A stretch of 50,865 nt of DNA from Streptomyces sp. SID10853 (lineage in GTDB: Bacteria > Actinomycetota > Actinomycetes > Streptomycetales > Streptomycetaceae): positions 1-50,865 of the forward strand of contig NZ_JAAGLN010000020.1 of NCBI RefSeq assembly GCF_010548145.1, given 5' to 3'. This document shows positions 25,235 to 32,725 of the stretch, in pieces (the first letter of the stretch is position 1; each line of letters opens with the position of its first letter). Below the pieces are notes generated by a model, which worked only from the letters and a program-made list of their open reading frames with translations, was not told where the DNA came from and ran no database searches. The position numbers and the translations under genes are program-made.

Positions 25235-26505
25235 TGTGCGGAACGAGTGACGAAGAGGAGCGCCGAAATCTGGAACAGGACGGCAGTCCCGTCGATGAAC
25301 AGGCGCAGTTCTCCGCGCTGCTGGAGGACAGTGCCGAGGACCTGTACGAACACGCCCCGTGCGGGTTTCTGTCCACTCTGCTGGACGGCCGGATCGCGAA
25401 GATCAACACCACGCTGCTGGACTGGCTCGGCTATCGGCGCGGTGACCTGGTCGGCCGCAGACACTTCGCTGACCTGCTGACGGCCGGCGGGCGGCTCTAC
25501 CACGAGACGCATTTCGCGCCGCTGCTGCGCATGCAGGGCGAGGTCAGCGGAATCGCTCTGGAGCTCAAGGCCGCCGATGACAGCCGCCTTCCGGTCCTGG
25601 TCACTTCCACAGTGAAGACCGGCGGTGATGGGCAACCGCTGCTGATTCGCACTACCGTCTTCGACGCCCGCGACCGCCGCGCCTACGAAACGGAACTGCT
25701 GCGAGCCCGCCGGGAGGCTGACCGGGAACGCGAACGTCTCCAGCGTTTGAACGCCACATTGCAACAGACGCTGCTGCCGCCGGCACTGGCCAATGTGCCC
25801 GGTGTGGATGTCGCCGCGCACTACCACATCGCCTCCACCGACGAGGTGGGCGGCGACTTCTATGACCTCTTCCCTCTGGCCGACGGCAGTTGGGGGCTGT
25901 TTCTGGGTGACGTGTGCGGTAAAGGCGCCGCTGCTGCAGCCGTCACCTCCCTGGCCCGCTACACCCTGCGCGCCGCGGCCGTCTACGACGCCGATCCGGC
26001 GGCTGTACTCAGCAACCTCAACAGCGTCCTGAACCACGAGTACACCGGAACGGACCCCCGCTTCTGCACCGTCGTCTTCGGCCTGCTCACCCCGTACGGC
26101 AACCGGGGAGGTTTCCGTGTCACGCTGGCCAGCGGCGGACACCCTCCGGCCCTACTGATACGCGCGGACGGCACCGCCGACTTCCTGCCCACCCCCGGCG
26201 GCCAGCTCATCGGCGCCCTGCCCGACGCGCACATCGCCACAACCACCACCAGCCTGGGGCCCGGTGACACCCTGCTGCTGCACACGGACGGCCTGACCGA
26301 AGCGCACACCGCCAGCGCCGAATCCGGCGGCCGCTACGGAGACGACGCCCTCCTCGACTTCGTCCGCACCCTCGCGCCCACCACCGCCACTGACGCGATC
26401 GCGGCCATCCGCGGCCTGCTCGACACCCTCGGCACCGGTGTGGACGACGACACCGCCGTCCTCGCCATCAACGTGCCCCGTCCCCCCAGTGAAGAGCACC
26501 AGTGA
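25231..26505 (+). CDS. rsbP: RsbP-like PAS-SpoIIE/PP2C phosphatase
   Basis: A 424-aa Mn-dependent Ser/Thr phosphatase acting on phosphorylated STAS-domain antagonists. A PAS domain (residues ~40-155: LYEHAPCGFLSTLLDGRIAKINTTLLDWLGYRRGDLVGR) is followed by a coiled coil (~150-185), then SpoIIE/PP2C with metal ligands in GGDFYD, LFLGDVCGKG, LLHTDGLTEA and DDDTAVL. Start is GTG 25231 or ATG 25234; both overlap the rsbQ stop. It is coupled downstream to the STAS gene by a GTGA overlap, which is presumably its substrate. Confidence 0.92.
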   Translation: MMCGTSDEEERRNLEQDGSPVDEQAQFSALLEDSAEDLYEHAPCGFLSTLLDGRIAKINTTLLDWLGYRRGDLVGRRHFADLLTAGGRLYHETHFAPLLRMQGEVSGIALELKAADDSRLPVLVTSTVKTGGDGQPLLIRTTVFDARDRRAYETELLRARREADRERERLQRLNATLQQTLLPPALANVPGVDVAAHYHIASTDEVGGDFYDLFPLADGSWGLFLGDVCGKGAAAAAVTSLARYTLRAAAVYDADPAAVLSNLNSVLNHEYTGTDPRFCTVVFGLLTPYGNRGGFRVTLASGGHPPALLIRADGTADFLPTPGGQLIGALPDAHIATTTTSLGPGDTLLLHTDGLTEAHTASAESGGRYGDDALLDFVRTLAPTTATDAIAAIRGLLDTLGTGVDDDTAVLAINVPRPPSEEHQ

Positions 26506-26861
26506 CCCCGCCTCCAGCCTTCCGCAGCCGCACCACCATCGCCGGCCCCGTCATGGAACTCGCCGGCGAACTCGACCACCGCACCGCGCCCACCGTTCGC
26601 GCCGCCCTCCTGGAACTCGATCTGTGCCCGGGGCAGCAGCTCGTTATCGACCTCGGCTTCGTCACCTTCTGCGACTCCAGCGGGATCACCGTGCTGATCG
26701 CCGCCCGCAACCACGCCCTGGCAGCGCACGCCACCGTCGTGTTGGCCGCGGTCCCCGAACGCGTCAGCCGTATCTTCCGCACCATCGGCCTCGAACAGGT
26801 CTTCCCCGTTCACCCCACCGCCCAGGACGCCGAAATCGCCTGGCGGCCGGCACCGGGCTGA
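26502..26861 (+). CDS. rsbV: STAS-domain anti-sigma factor antagonist (RsbV-like)
   Basis: A 119-aa single STAS domain. The phosphorylation site is visible in FCDSSGITVL (Ser59/60), between VIDLGFVTF and the helix that follows. When dephosphorylated by the adjacent phosphatase it should bind an RsbW-like kinase/anti-sigma factor and free a sigma-B-type factor. Neither the kinase nor a sigma factor is in this window, so the partner is encoded elsewhere. Starts at GTG 26502 overlapping rsbP. Confidence 0.92.
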   Translation: MTPPPAFRSRTTIAGPVMELAGELDHRTAPTVRAALLELDLCPGQQLVIDLGFVTFCDSSGITVLIAARNHALAAHATVVLAAVPERVSRIFRTIGLEQVFPVHPTAQDAEIAWRPAPG

Positions 26862-26889
26862 CCCCCGCCACCCGCCAGGGAGCCGGCCC

Positions 26890-26927
26890 GCGGACTGACG
26901 TCGGTCCGCCTTGCGCCGTCAGTCCGC
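26890..26927. terminator. Hairpin at the 3' ends of rsbV and oppF
   Basis: GCGGACTGACG (26890-26900) pairs with 26917-26927. The right arm includes the stop and last codons of the leftward ATPase gene. Convergent genes make a shared terminator likely. Confidence 0.6.
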
Positions 26928-27806
26928 GCTCGCCGCACGGGCTGCCGCCCGTTGTTCCCTGCGCCTGCGCTGTTCGGCCACGTCCGCGACGGGTGACGAC
27001 AGCAGCAGGGTGCGAGTGTAGGGGTGTTGAGGAGAGCCGGTGATCTGCCCGGTGTCGCCCGACTCCACTATCTCCCCCTGGTGGATTACGGCGACGCGGT
27101 GGCTCATACAGCGGACCACGGACAGGTCGTGGGAGACGAAGAGATAGGCCACCCCGGTCTGCTCCTGGATTTCCAGGAGCAGGTCGAGGACTGTCCGTTG
27201 GGTGGTGAGGTCGAGCGCGGAGACCGGTTCGTCGCAGACGACCAGGCGGGGCCGGAGCGCGAGAGCCCTGGCAATGGCGACCCGCTGACGCTGGCCGCCG
27301 GAGAACTCCCGGGGCAGGCGCCGCGCCGCGTCCGCGGGCAGGTGGACCCGGTCGAGGAGGCCCCCGACACGGCCGCGAGCCTCTTGGGTGTCGGCGCCCT
27401 GTCCGATCAGCGGCTCGGCCAGGGTGTCCCCGATGGTCAGTGAAGGGTTCAGCGAGGTGTACGGGTCCTGGAAGATCACCTGGAGGTCGCGGCTGAGGGC
27501 GCGACGACGGGCGGTGGCTGCCTTGTCGATGCGCTCACCGTCGAAGGTGACGGTGCCGGACGCGATCGGGACCAGCCCGAGGACCGCGCGGCCCAGAGTG
27601 GTCTTGCCGGAACCGGACTCGCCCACCAGACCGAGGGTTTCACCGGCCCTGATGTCCAGGTCCACGCCCCTGAGCACCTCGGTGCGCCGGGAGCGCCGGC
27701 CTTCGCCGGGGTACGAGACACGCAGCTCCCGTACCGTCAGCAGGGCCGCGCCCGCCGGGTGACCGGGGGTGCCGACTCCGGCAGTGGTCGTCGTACGGGG
27801 GGTCAT
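26919..27806 (-). CDS. Oligopeptide/dipeptide-type ABC transporter ATPase (DppF/OppF-like)
   Basis: A 295-aa nucleotide-binding subunit powering import. Walker A GESGSGKTT (~residues 57-65), Q-loop VIFQDPYTSLNP, signature FSGGQRQRVAIARAL, Walker B LVVCDEPVSALD and switch His in VSHDLSV are all intact. The C-terminal HPYTRTLLLSSP motif marks the Opp/Dpp class. ATG 27806 overlaps the stop of the preceding permease-ATPase fusion. Third gene of a leftward operon; despite the family name, Opp-type systems also import oligosaccharides. Confidence 0.92.
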   Translation of the reverse strand: MTPRTTTTAGVGTPGHPAGAALLTVRELRVSYPGEGRRSRRTEVLRGVDLDIRAGETLGLVGESGSGKTTLGRAVLGLVPIASGTVTFDGERIDKAATARRRALSRDLQVIFQDPYTSLNPSLTIGDTLAEPLIGQGADTQEARGRVGGLLDRVHLPADAARRLPREFSGGQRQRVAIARALALRPRLVVCDEPVSALDLTTQRTVLDLLLEIQEQTGVAYLFVSHDLSVVRCMSHRVAVIHQGEIVESGDTGQITGSPQHPYTRTLLLSSPVADVAEQRRRREQRAAARAASAD

Positions 27807-29584
27807 GCGGGGGTGCTCCTCGCCTCTCGGGGCTGCCAGGGTGCACGCGTCGGTGCCGTGTCCAGGACGGCGTCGAGCAGGGTGCGGGTGTAGGGGTCCT
27901 GCGGGTCGTGCAGGACCTGGCCGGTGCTGCCGGTCTCTACGATGCGGCCTGCTCTCATCACCGCGACGCGGTCGCAGACATCCGCGACGACGCCCAGGTT
28001 GTGGGTGACGAGGAGTACCCCGAGCCCCCGCTCCCGCTGGAGTCGGCGCAGCAGGTCGAGGACCTCGGCCTGGACGCGTACGTCGAGGGCGGTGGTCGGT
28101 TCGTCGGCGATGAGGAGGTCCGGTTCGCAGGACATGGCTCCCGCGATGAGGACCCGCTGGGCCATGCCGCCGGATATCTCGTGCGGGTAGCGGCGGACGG
28201 TCTGTTCCGGGAAGGGGATCTCCACGAGGTGCAGCAGCTCGACGGCGCGTGCGGCCGCCTCCGCCCGGGACAGGCCCAGGACGTGGCGCATGGGTTCCGT
28301 CAGCTGGCTGCCGATGGTGAAGGCCGGGTCGAGATTACTCATCGGCTCCTGCGGTACGTACGCCACCGTGCGTCCGCGCAGTGTGCGGTGCGCGCGCTCG
28401 TGCAGTCCCGCTGTCTCCTGTCCTGCCACGAGGACGCTGCCGCGGCTGATGCGGCCGCCCTCGGGGAGGATGCCGAGGACGGAGAAGGCGGTCTGGGTCT
28501 TTCCGGACCCGGACTCGCCGACCAGACCGACGATTTCACCGGGCCGCACGTCGAGGTCGACGCTGTGCACGATCTCTTCGGCGGTGCCGTCCGGCTGGGC
28601 GTACTCGATGGCGAGGCCGCGGACCGACAGCAGCGCTGCGCGAGTCCCGCCGCCGGGCGCGGGGGTCTCGGCCGCCGTGCTCCTGCCGGGCCTTCGGCGG
28701 CGGGGCGGCCGGTCGGTGTGGCTCTCCAGGACGTCCCGCAGGGCGGTGGCGATCAGGACGAGAGCGCCGTTGGTGAGCCCGAGCGCGAGGCCCGGCCACA
28801 GCAGCAGCACCGGTCGGCGCTGTATGTTCTGGAACGCCTCGTTGAGCATGGCGCCCCAGGTGGCGGTGGACCCGCTGCCGACTCCGAGGAATTCCAGCCC
28901 GGCCTGCAGTCCGATGGCGATACCCGCGACGAGCGCCACCTGGATGATGATGGGTCCGCGCACCACGATGAGGATGTGGCGGGCCACGATGCGGAGGTCG
29001 GAGAGCCCGGACACCTTCGCGGCGTCCACGTACAGCTCACGACGGACGTTGGCCACGATCCCGCGCACCAGCCGGAAGAAGCTCGGGGCGGCCAGGACCC
29101 CGAGGACGATCATCAGGACCCAGATCTTGGGGCCGAGGATGGCGCGGGAGGCGAGGAGTACGACCATGGCGGGGAGCGCCATGACGAGGTTGACGAACCA
29201 GCTGGCGACGGCGTCGAACCGGCCTGCGTAATAACCTGCGAAAAGACCCGACGGCACCCCGGCTGCGAGGGCTACGCCGAGCGCGATCAGGGCGCCGCCC
29301 AGGGTGTTGCGCCCGCCGTAGAGGATGCGGGAGAGGATGTCGCGCCCGGCCGAGTCCATGCCCAGCGGGTGGGCGCCGCTGGGACCGGCGAAGGCGTCGC
29401 GCAGTGTGGAGGTGCCAGGTGCCTGCGGTGCGAGCAGCGGTGCCAGCAGCACGGCGGCCACCAGGATCACCAGGATGGCGAGGGGGACGGCGCCCATCGG
29501 GTTGCGCACCAGCCGTCGCAGTACGGCGTGCGGTCGCGGTCCCGCAGGTGCGGCTGCGGAGCCGGCCGGGAGGTTGTCGCTCAT
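27803..29584 (-). CDS. Fused DppC-like permease and DppD-like ATPase
   Basis: A 593-aa fusion of two usually separate transporter subunits. Residues ~1-285 are a DppC/OppC permease (HPLGMDSAGRDILSRILYGGRNTL, SFFRLVRGIVANVRRELYVDAAKVSGLSDLRIVARHIL, EFLGVGSGSTATWGAML). Residues ~310-593 are a DppD ATPase (GESGSGKTQTAF, YVPQEPMSNLDPAFTIG, ISGGMAQRVLIAGAM, LLIADEPTTALD, VTHNLGV, HDPQDPYTRTLLDAV). The joint is an Arg/Pro-rich linker. No stop or start-like break is seen between the halves, so the fusion looks real. ATG 29584 overlaps the DppB gene stop. Confidence 0.93.
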   Translation of the reverse strand: MSDNLPAGSAAAPAGPRPHAVLRRLVRNPMGAVPLAILVILVAAVLLAPLLAPQAPGTSTLRDAFAGPSGAHPLGMDSAGRDILSRILYGGRNTLGGALIALGVALAAGVPSGLFAGYYAGRFDAVASWFVNLVMALPAMVVLLASRAILGPKIWVLMIVLGVLAAPSFFRLVRGIVANVRRELYVDAAKVSGLSDLRIVARHILIVVRGPIIIQVALVAGIAIGLQAGLEFLGVGSGSTATWGAMLNEAFQNIQRRPVLLLWPGLALGLTNGALVLIATALRDVLESHTDRPPRRRRPGRSTAAETPAPGGGTRAALLSVRGLAIEYAQPDGTAEEIVHSVDLDVRPGEIVGLVGESGSGKTQTAFSVLGILPEGGRISRGSVLVAGQETAGLHERAHRTLRGRTVAYVPQEPMSNLDPAFTIGSQLTEPMRHVLGLSRAEAAARAVELLHLVEIPFPEQTVRRYPHEISGGMAQRVLIAGAMSCEPDLLIADEPTTALDVRVQAEVLDLLRRLQRERGLGVLLVTHNLGVVADVCDRVAVMRAGRIVETGSTGQVLHDPQDPYTRTLLDAVLDTAPTRAPWQPREARSTPA

Positions 29585-30522
29585 GCGACCCTCGCCTTCG
29601 GGTTCAGCCAGCCGATCAGGATGTCGACCAGGAGGTTGATCAGGACGACGCCAATCACGGTGAGCATGACGAGCGCCATGATCACGGGGACGTCGCCGCG
29701 GGTGGTGTACGTGACGGTCATGCTGCCGATTCCCGGGAGCCCGAATATCTGCTCCACGAGCACCGCGCCGCCGAGCAGGCCGACGAACTGCATGCCGAGG
29801 ACGGACAGCGCCGGCGCAGACGCGTTGCGCAGCACGTGTCTGAGAACGATGCGGGACTGGGGCAGCCCGCGCGCCCGCAGGGTCCGGATGTAGTCCTGGC
29901 GCAGGACGTCGACCACGGCACCGCGCACCTGCTGGGAGACGCCCGCGACGGAGGCCACCGACAGGGCGAGCACCGGCAGCGTCACGGTCGAGAACCAGCC
30001 GCCGGGCGACTCGGTGAACGGGGTGTAGCCGATGGCCGGGAACCAGCCGAGCCGGACCGCGAAGACCAGGACGAGCACCAGCGTCACCAGGAATCCGGGC
30101 AGCGCGTAGCCGATGACGCCGAGCACCTGTACGAAGCGGTCGGCCGCGCCCCGGCGGACCCCCGCCCACACCCCGAGCAGGAAGGACACTACGGCGGTCA
30201 CGAGCGTGACGCCGAGCATCAGGCTCACCGTGACGGGCAGTCGGTTGGCGATGGCCTCGGTGACGTCCTCGCTGGTGAACCAGGAGATGCCGAGGTCCCC
30301 GCGGACGGCGTGGGAGAGCCAGTCTCCGTACTGGACGAGGACTGGCCGGTCCAGGCCGAGGGACGCGTTCTTGGCGTCGATGGCGTGCTGCGACGCGCCC
30401 TGGCCGAGGAGCTGGCGTCCCACGTCCGTGTCCGGGATGGACAGGAGCAGATAGGAGAGCAGGGAGATGACGAGCAGGAGCAGCGCTCCTGCGGCGATTC
30501 TGCGGGCGATGAAGGTCAGCAT
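29581..30522 (-). CDS. DppB/OppB-like ABC transporter permease
   Basis: A 313-aa membrane protein with six helices. It opens with MLTFIARRIAAGALLLLVISLLSYLLLSIP and carries the BPD-transport motif VRGAVVDVLRQDYIRTLRARGLPQSRIVLRHVLRNA. Together with the downstream fusion and DppF it forms the membrane and motor parts of an importer. No substrate-binding protein lies in this operon; the best candidate is the lipoprotein at 39200-40732. ATG 30522 was chosen because helix 1 starts immediately; the longer frame lacks protein character. Confidence 0.92.
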   Translation of the reverse strand: MLTFIARRIAAGALLLLVISLLSYLLLSIPDTDVGRQLLGQGASQHAIDAKNASLGLDRPVLVQYGDWLSHAVRGDLGISWFTSEDVTEAIANRLPVTVSLMLGVTLVTAVVSFLLGVWAGVRRGAADRFVQVLGVIGYALPGFLVTLVLVLVFAVRLGWFPAIGYTPFTESPGGWFSTVTLPVLALSVASVAGVSQQVRGAVVDVLRQDYIRTLRARGLPQSRIVLRHVLRNASAPALSVLGMQFVGLLGGAVLVEQIFGLPGIGSMTVTYTTRGDVPVIMALVMLTVIGVVLINLLVDILIGWLNPKARVA

Positions 30523-30668
30523 GTGTCTCGGTATCCGTGACCGGCGGCCGGATCGGCCGGCGTGAGCCGCGCTCGGTGCGGGCGCCCCCGTGGGCGGGGC
30601 GGCACTCGGCGCATGGGTGTTCGGTGCCGTGTGGACGGCGGGGAACGAGGGCGACCCTACTCTCAGAA

Positions 30669-30717
30669 CTAACCAGTCGGTAGGTTTTCTGGTGAGGAAT
30701 TGACCAACTGGTAGATT
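30669..30717. promoter_or_regulatory. Two CCAGTYGGT operators between dppB and TetR
   Basis: CTAACCAGTCGGTAGGTT (30669-30686) and, in opposite orientation, CTACCAGTTGGTCA (read on minus, 30701-30714) share CCAGTYGGT. They lie in the gap between the leftward transporter operon and the rightward TetR gene, as expected for its autoregulatory operator. Confidence 0.6.
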
Positions 30718-30848
30718 CGGCACGGCCGTCGACGCGCGCGGCGGTCTCCGTCCAGGTGGCACACGTACCGCGCCGGCCCACGCGGCCGCCGTACGTACCG
30801 GACCCGCCACCTGCTGCCTTCACTGAATCCACCGGAAGGAACCTCCCG

Positions 30849-31493
30849 TTGAGCAAGGAGCCCCGGACGAAGGGCGAGCGCACGCGCGCCCGCATCCTCG
30901 ACTCTGCGGCCGAGCTGTTCTCCCGCTCGGGGTTCAACGCCGTGTCGCTGCGCGAGATCGCCGCCCGCGCGGGCCTCACCCACGCCGGGCTCCTCCACCA
31001 CTTCCCGGGGAAGGAGCAGCTACTGATCGAGGTCCTCAGCAGGCGCGACGAGGCCGACGCCGCCTGGCTCTTCCCGCGCATCCTGGAACCCGCGGCGCCG
31101 GAGCCGCCACCCGCCGAGCGGCTGCGACGGGTCGTGGAACTCGTCGGGCGCAACAGCCGAACGCCCGGCCTGGTCGGCCTGTACGCGAAGCTGTCCGTCG
31201 AGGCTTCGGGGCCCGACCACCCCGCCCACCGCTATTTCGTCGAACGCTACCGGCGACTGCGCGCCGAGCTCGGCGCGCTCCTGGGGGCGTTGTTCGCCGC
31301 GGCCGATCCGCCTGTCAGGGCCGAACCGCAGGCCGTTGCCGTCCAGTTGCTCGCGCTCCTGGACGGTCTGCAGACACAGTGGCTCCTGGAGCCGGGCGCC
31401 GTCTCGATGGAGGAGTCGGTCCGTGACTTCCTCGGCCGCTACGGCCTGCCAGTGGAGCGGGAGGCCGCCCGCGGGGGCCGGCTCACCGGCTGA
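30849..31493 (+). CDS. TetR-family regulator of the ABC transporter
   Basis: A 214-aa repressor. HTH: TRARILDSAAELFSRSGFNAVSLREIAARAGLTHAGLLHHFPGKEQLL (residues ~12-60). The C-terminal domain contains TPGLVGLYAKLSVEASGPDHPAHRYFVERYRRLRAEL and LLDGLQTQWLLEPG, a pattern shared with the second TetR at 35414-35995, so the two are paralogues. Start is TTG 30849 with AAGGAA upstream. Divergent from the dppB operon with two palindromic sites between, so it probably represses the transporter until a glycan or peptide inducer appears. The last 11 bases overlap the convergent SGNH gene. Confidence 0.88.
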   Translation: MSKEPRTKGERTRARILDSAAELFSRSGFNAVSLREIAARAGLTHAGLLHHFPGKEQLLIEVLSRRDEADAAWLFPRILEPAAPEPPPAERLRRVVELVGRNSRTPGLVGLYAKLSVEASGPDHPAHRYFVERYRRLRAELGALLGALFAAADPPVRAEPQAVAVQLLALLDGLQTQWLLEPGAVSMEESVRDFLGRYGLPVEREAARGGRLTG

Positions 31494-32430
31494 TCACCCC
31501 GAGGACCGCACCGGCCATGCTCCGGTGTCCGGCCGCGTTGGGATGGAAGCCGGCCGCAGCCGCCGACTCCTTGGGCTCGATCCACCGCACGCCGTCCGCT
31601 TTGCAGGCGTCATGGCCCACCGATGGGGTGTAGGTGTCGACGTAGGCCGCGTCGTACACTGCGGCCTGCTCGGCGAGCATGGAGTTGAGCGCCTTCTCCT
31701 CGTCACGGAACCAGGCGAAGTCGCCCTCGGCGAAGGGGATCGTGTCGCGGCAGGCCGAACCGTCGTCGGGGACGATCGCGGGATAGCCGACCAGGACCAC
31801 CTTCGCCTGTGGGGAACGGGTGTGGATGTCCTTGAGTACCGCTTCGATCTTCGGGCCGGTGGCGTTGATGCGCGAGCGGATCTCGTCGGTGCCGAGGAGG
31901 GTGTAACTGCTCTTGCAGGGTGCGCCGTTCGGTGCGAGGTTCGCGAGCAGGACACAGCGCGTGATGACCCCGGTCAGATCGAGATCGTTGCCTCCGATAC
32001 CCAGGGTGACCAGCGTCGTGTCCGGACGCAGGGCATCCAGCTGGGGCGGGGCCGAGCCCTGACGCTGGGTCATATCGGTGGTGTCGGCGCCCGAGCAGGT
32101 CACATCGGTGACCTGCGCCGCGCCGATGGTCCTGGCAATCAGCGACGGGTAGTTCTGGTCGGAGCGGGCGCAGTTCACGTCCACCTGGTCGGGGATGCCC
32201 GCGCCGGCGCTGTACGAGTCACCCAGCGCCACGTAGTGCGCTGCGGCGGCTTTCGCCCTCGCGTGGCCGGCTGGGGCGGGGGCTGCCGGACGGGCCGTGG
32301 CGGGCGTCGCGAGAGCCAGGGCCGCCAGCCCGGCCGCTGCCAGCGGGACACCGGCTCTCGCAAGAGGGCGGCGGACGGCCGTGGCGGGCGGAAGCCCTGC
32401 GGTACGGGGCACGGAACGGTGCAGCGACAT
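31483..32430 (-). CDS. Secreted SGNH-family hydrolase (GDSL esterase/lipase)
   Basis: A 315-aa exported esterase. The signal peptide (R-rich start, then ARAGVPLAAAGLAALALATPATARP) precedes a GDSL-type domain: GDSYSAG (nucleophile Ser), GIGGNDLD (oxyanion Asn) and FHPNAAGHRSM (catalytic His). Cysteines in pairs suggest disulfides as in Streptomyces extracellular SGNH lipases. Its promoter carries the same operator as the glycosidase and sulfatase genes, so it may remove acyl groups from the glycan before uptake. That role is inferred from regulation, not from sequence. Confidence 0.9.
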   Translation of the reverse strand: MSLHRSVPRTAGLPPATAVRRPLARAGVPLAAAGLAALALATPATARPAAPAPAGHARAKAAAAHYVALGDSYSAGAGIPDQVDVNCARSDQNYPSLIARTIGAAQVTDVTCSGADTTDMTQRQGSAPPQLDALRPDTTLVTLGIGGNDLDLTGVITRCVLLANLAPNGAPCKSSYTLLGTDEIRSRINATGPKIEAVLKDIHTRSPQAKVVLVGYPAIVPDDGSACRDTIPFAEGDFAWFRDEEKALNSMLAEQAAVYDAAYVDTYTPSVGHDACKADGVRWIEPKESAAAAGFHPNAAGHRSMAGAVLGVISR

Positions 32431-32497
32431 TGCTGTCCCTCATCTCGTGAGTGGCCCGGTCGTGCGGGGCCTACCGAGGCGGAGTGCCCCGGGCTCG

Positions 32498-32530
32498 AAA
32501 ACCGTAAGGTGATCGGTTTACGGTCGTCAA
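32498..32530 (-). promoter_or_regulatory. SGNH promoter with embedded AAACC/GGTTT operator
   Basis: On the minus strand TTGACG (32530-32525), 18-bp spacer, TACGGT (32506-32501). Between and overlapping them is the palindrome AAACCG-N9-CGGTTT (32499-32519). Identical layout to the receptor promoter at 40831-40862. Confidence 0.75.
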
Positions 32531-32602
32531 TATGCCGTCGTCCGGCAGTTTCGCTGCCGGCAAGGCGGCGGACGAGACCCGGGACGCCGCTTCCACGGGC
32601 CT

Positions 32603-32632
32603 TGACAGTGAAACCCGATCAATTTACGGTTT
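32603..32632 (+). promoter_or_regulatory. GH3 promoter with embedded AAACC/GGTTT operator
   Basis: TTGACA (32603-32608), 17-bp spacer, TACGGT (32626-32631). AAACCC-N10-CGGTTT spans 32611-32632, inside the promoter. A repressor bound here would block RNA polymerase directly. It lies about 95 bases upstream of the GH3 start. Confidence 0.75.
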
Positions 32633-32725
32633 TTGCGATCGCGGCAGAGCTCTGCCGCGCCCGGTCGGCGCCCCTCCGACGGACACGGCACCGGCCGACG
32701 CCGCATCAACGACCGGGCAGGCCCT

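Noticed and set aside
27908..30540. Long plus-strand frames opposite the ABC transporter operon
   Set aside because: They are GC-rich shadows without motifs or ribosome-binding sites; the minus-strand genes have full Walker and BPD motifs.
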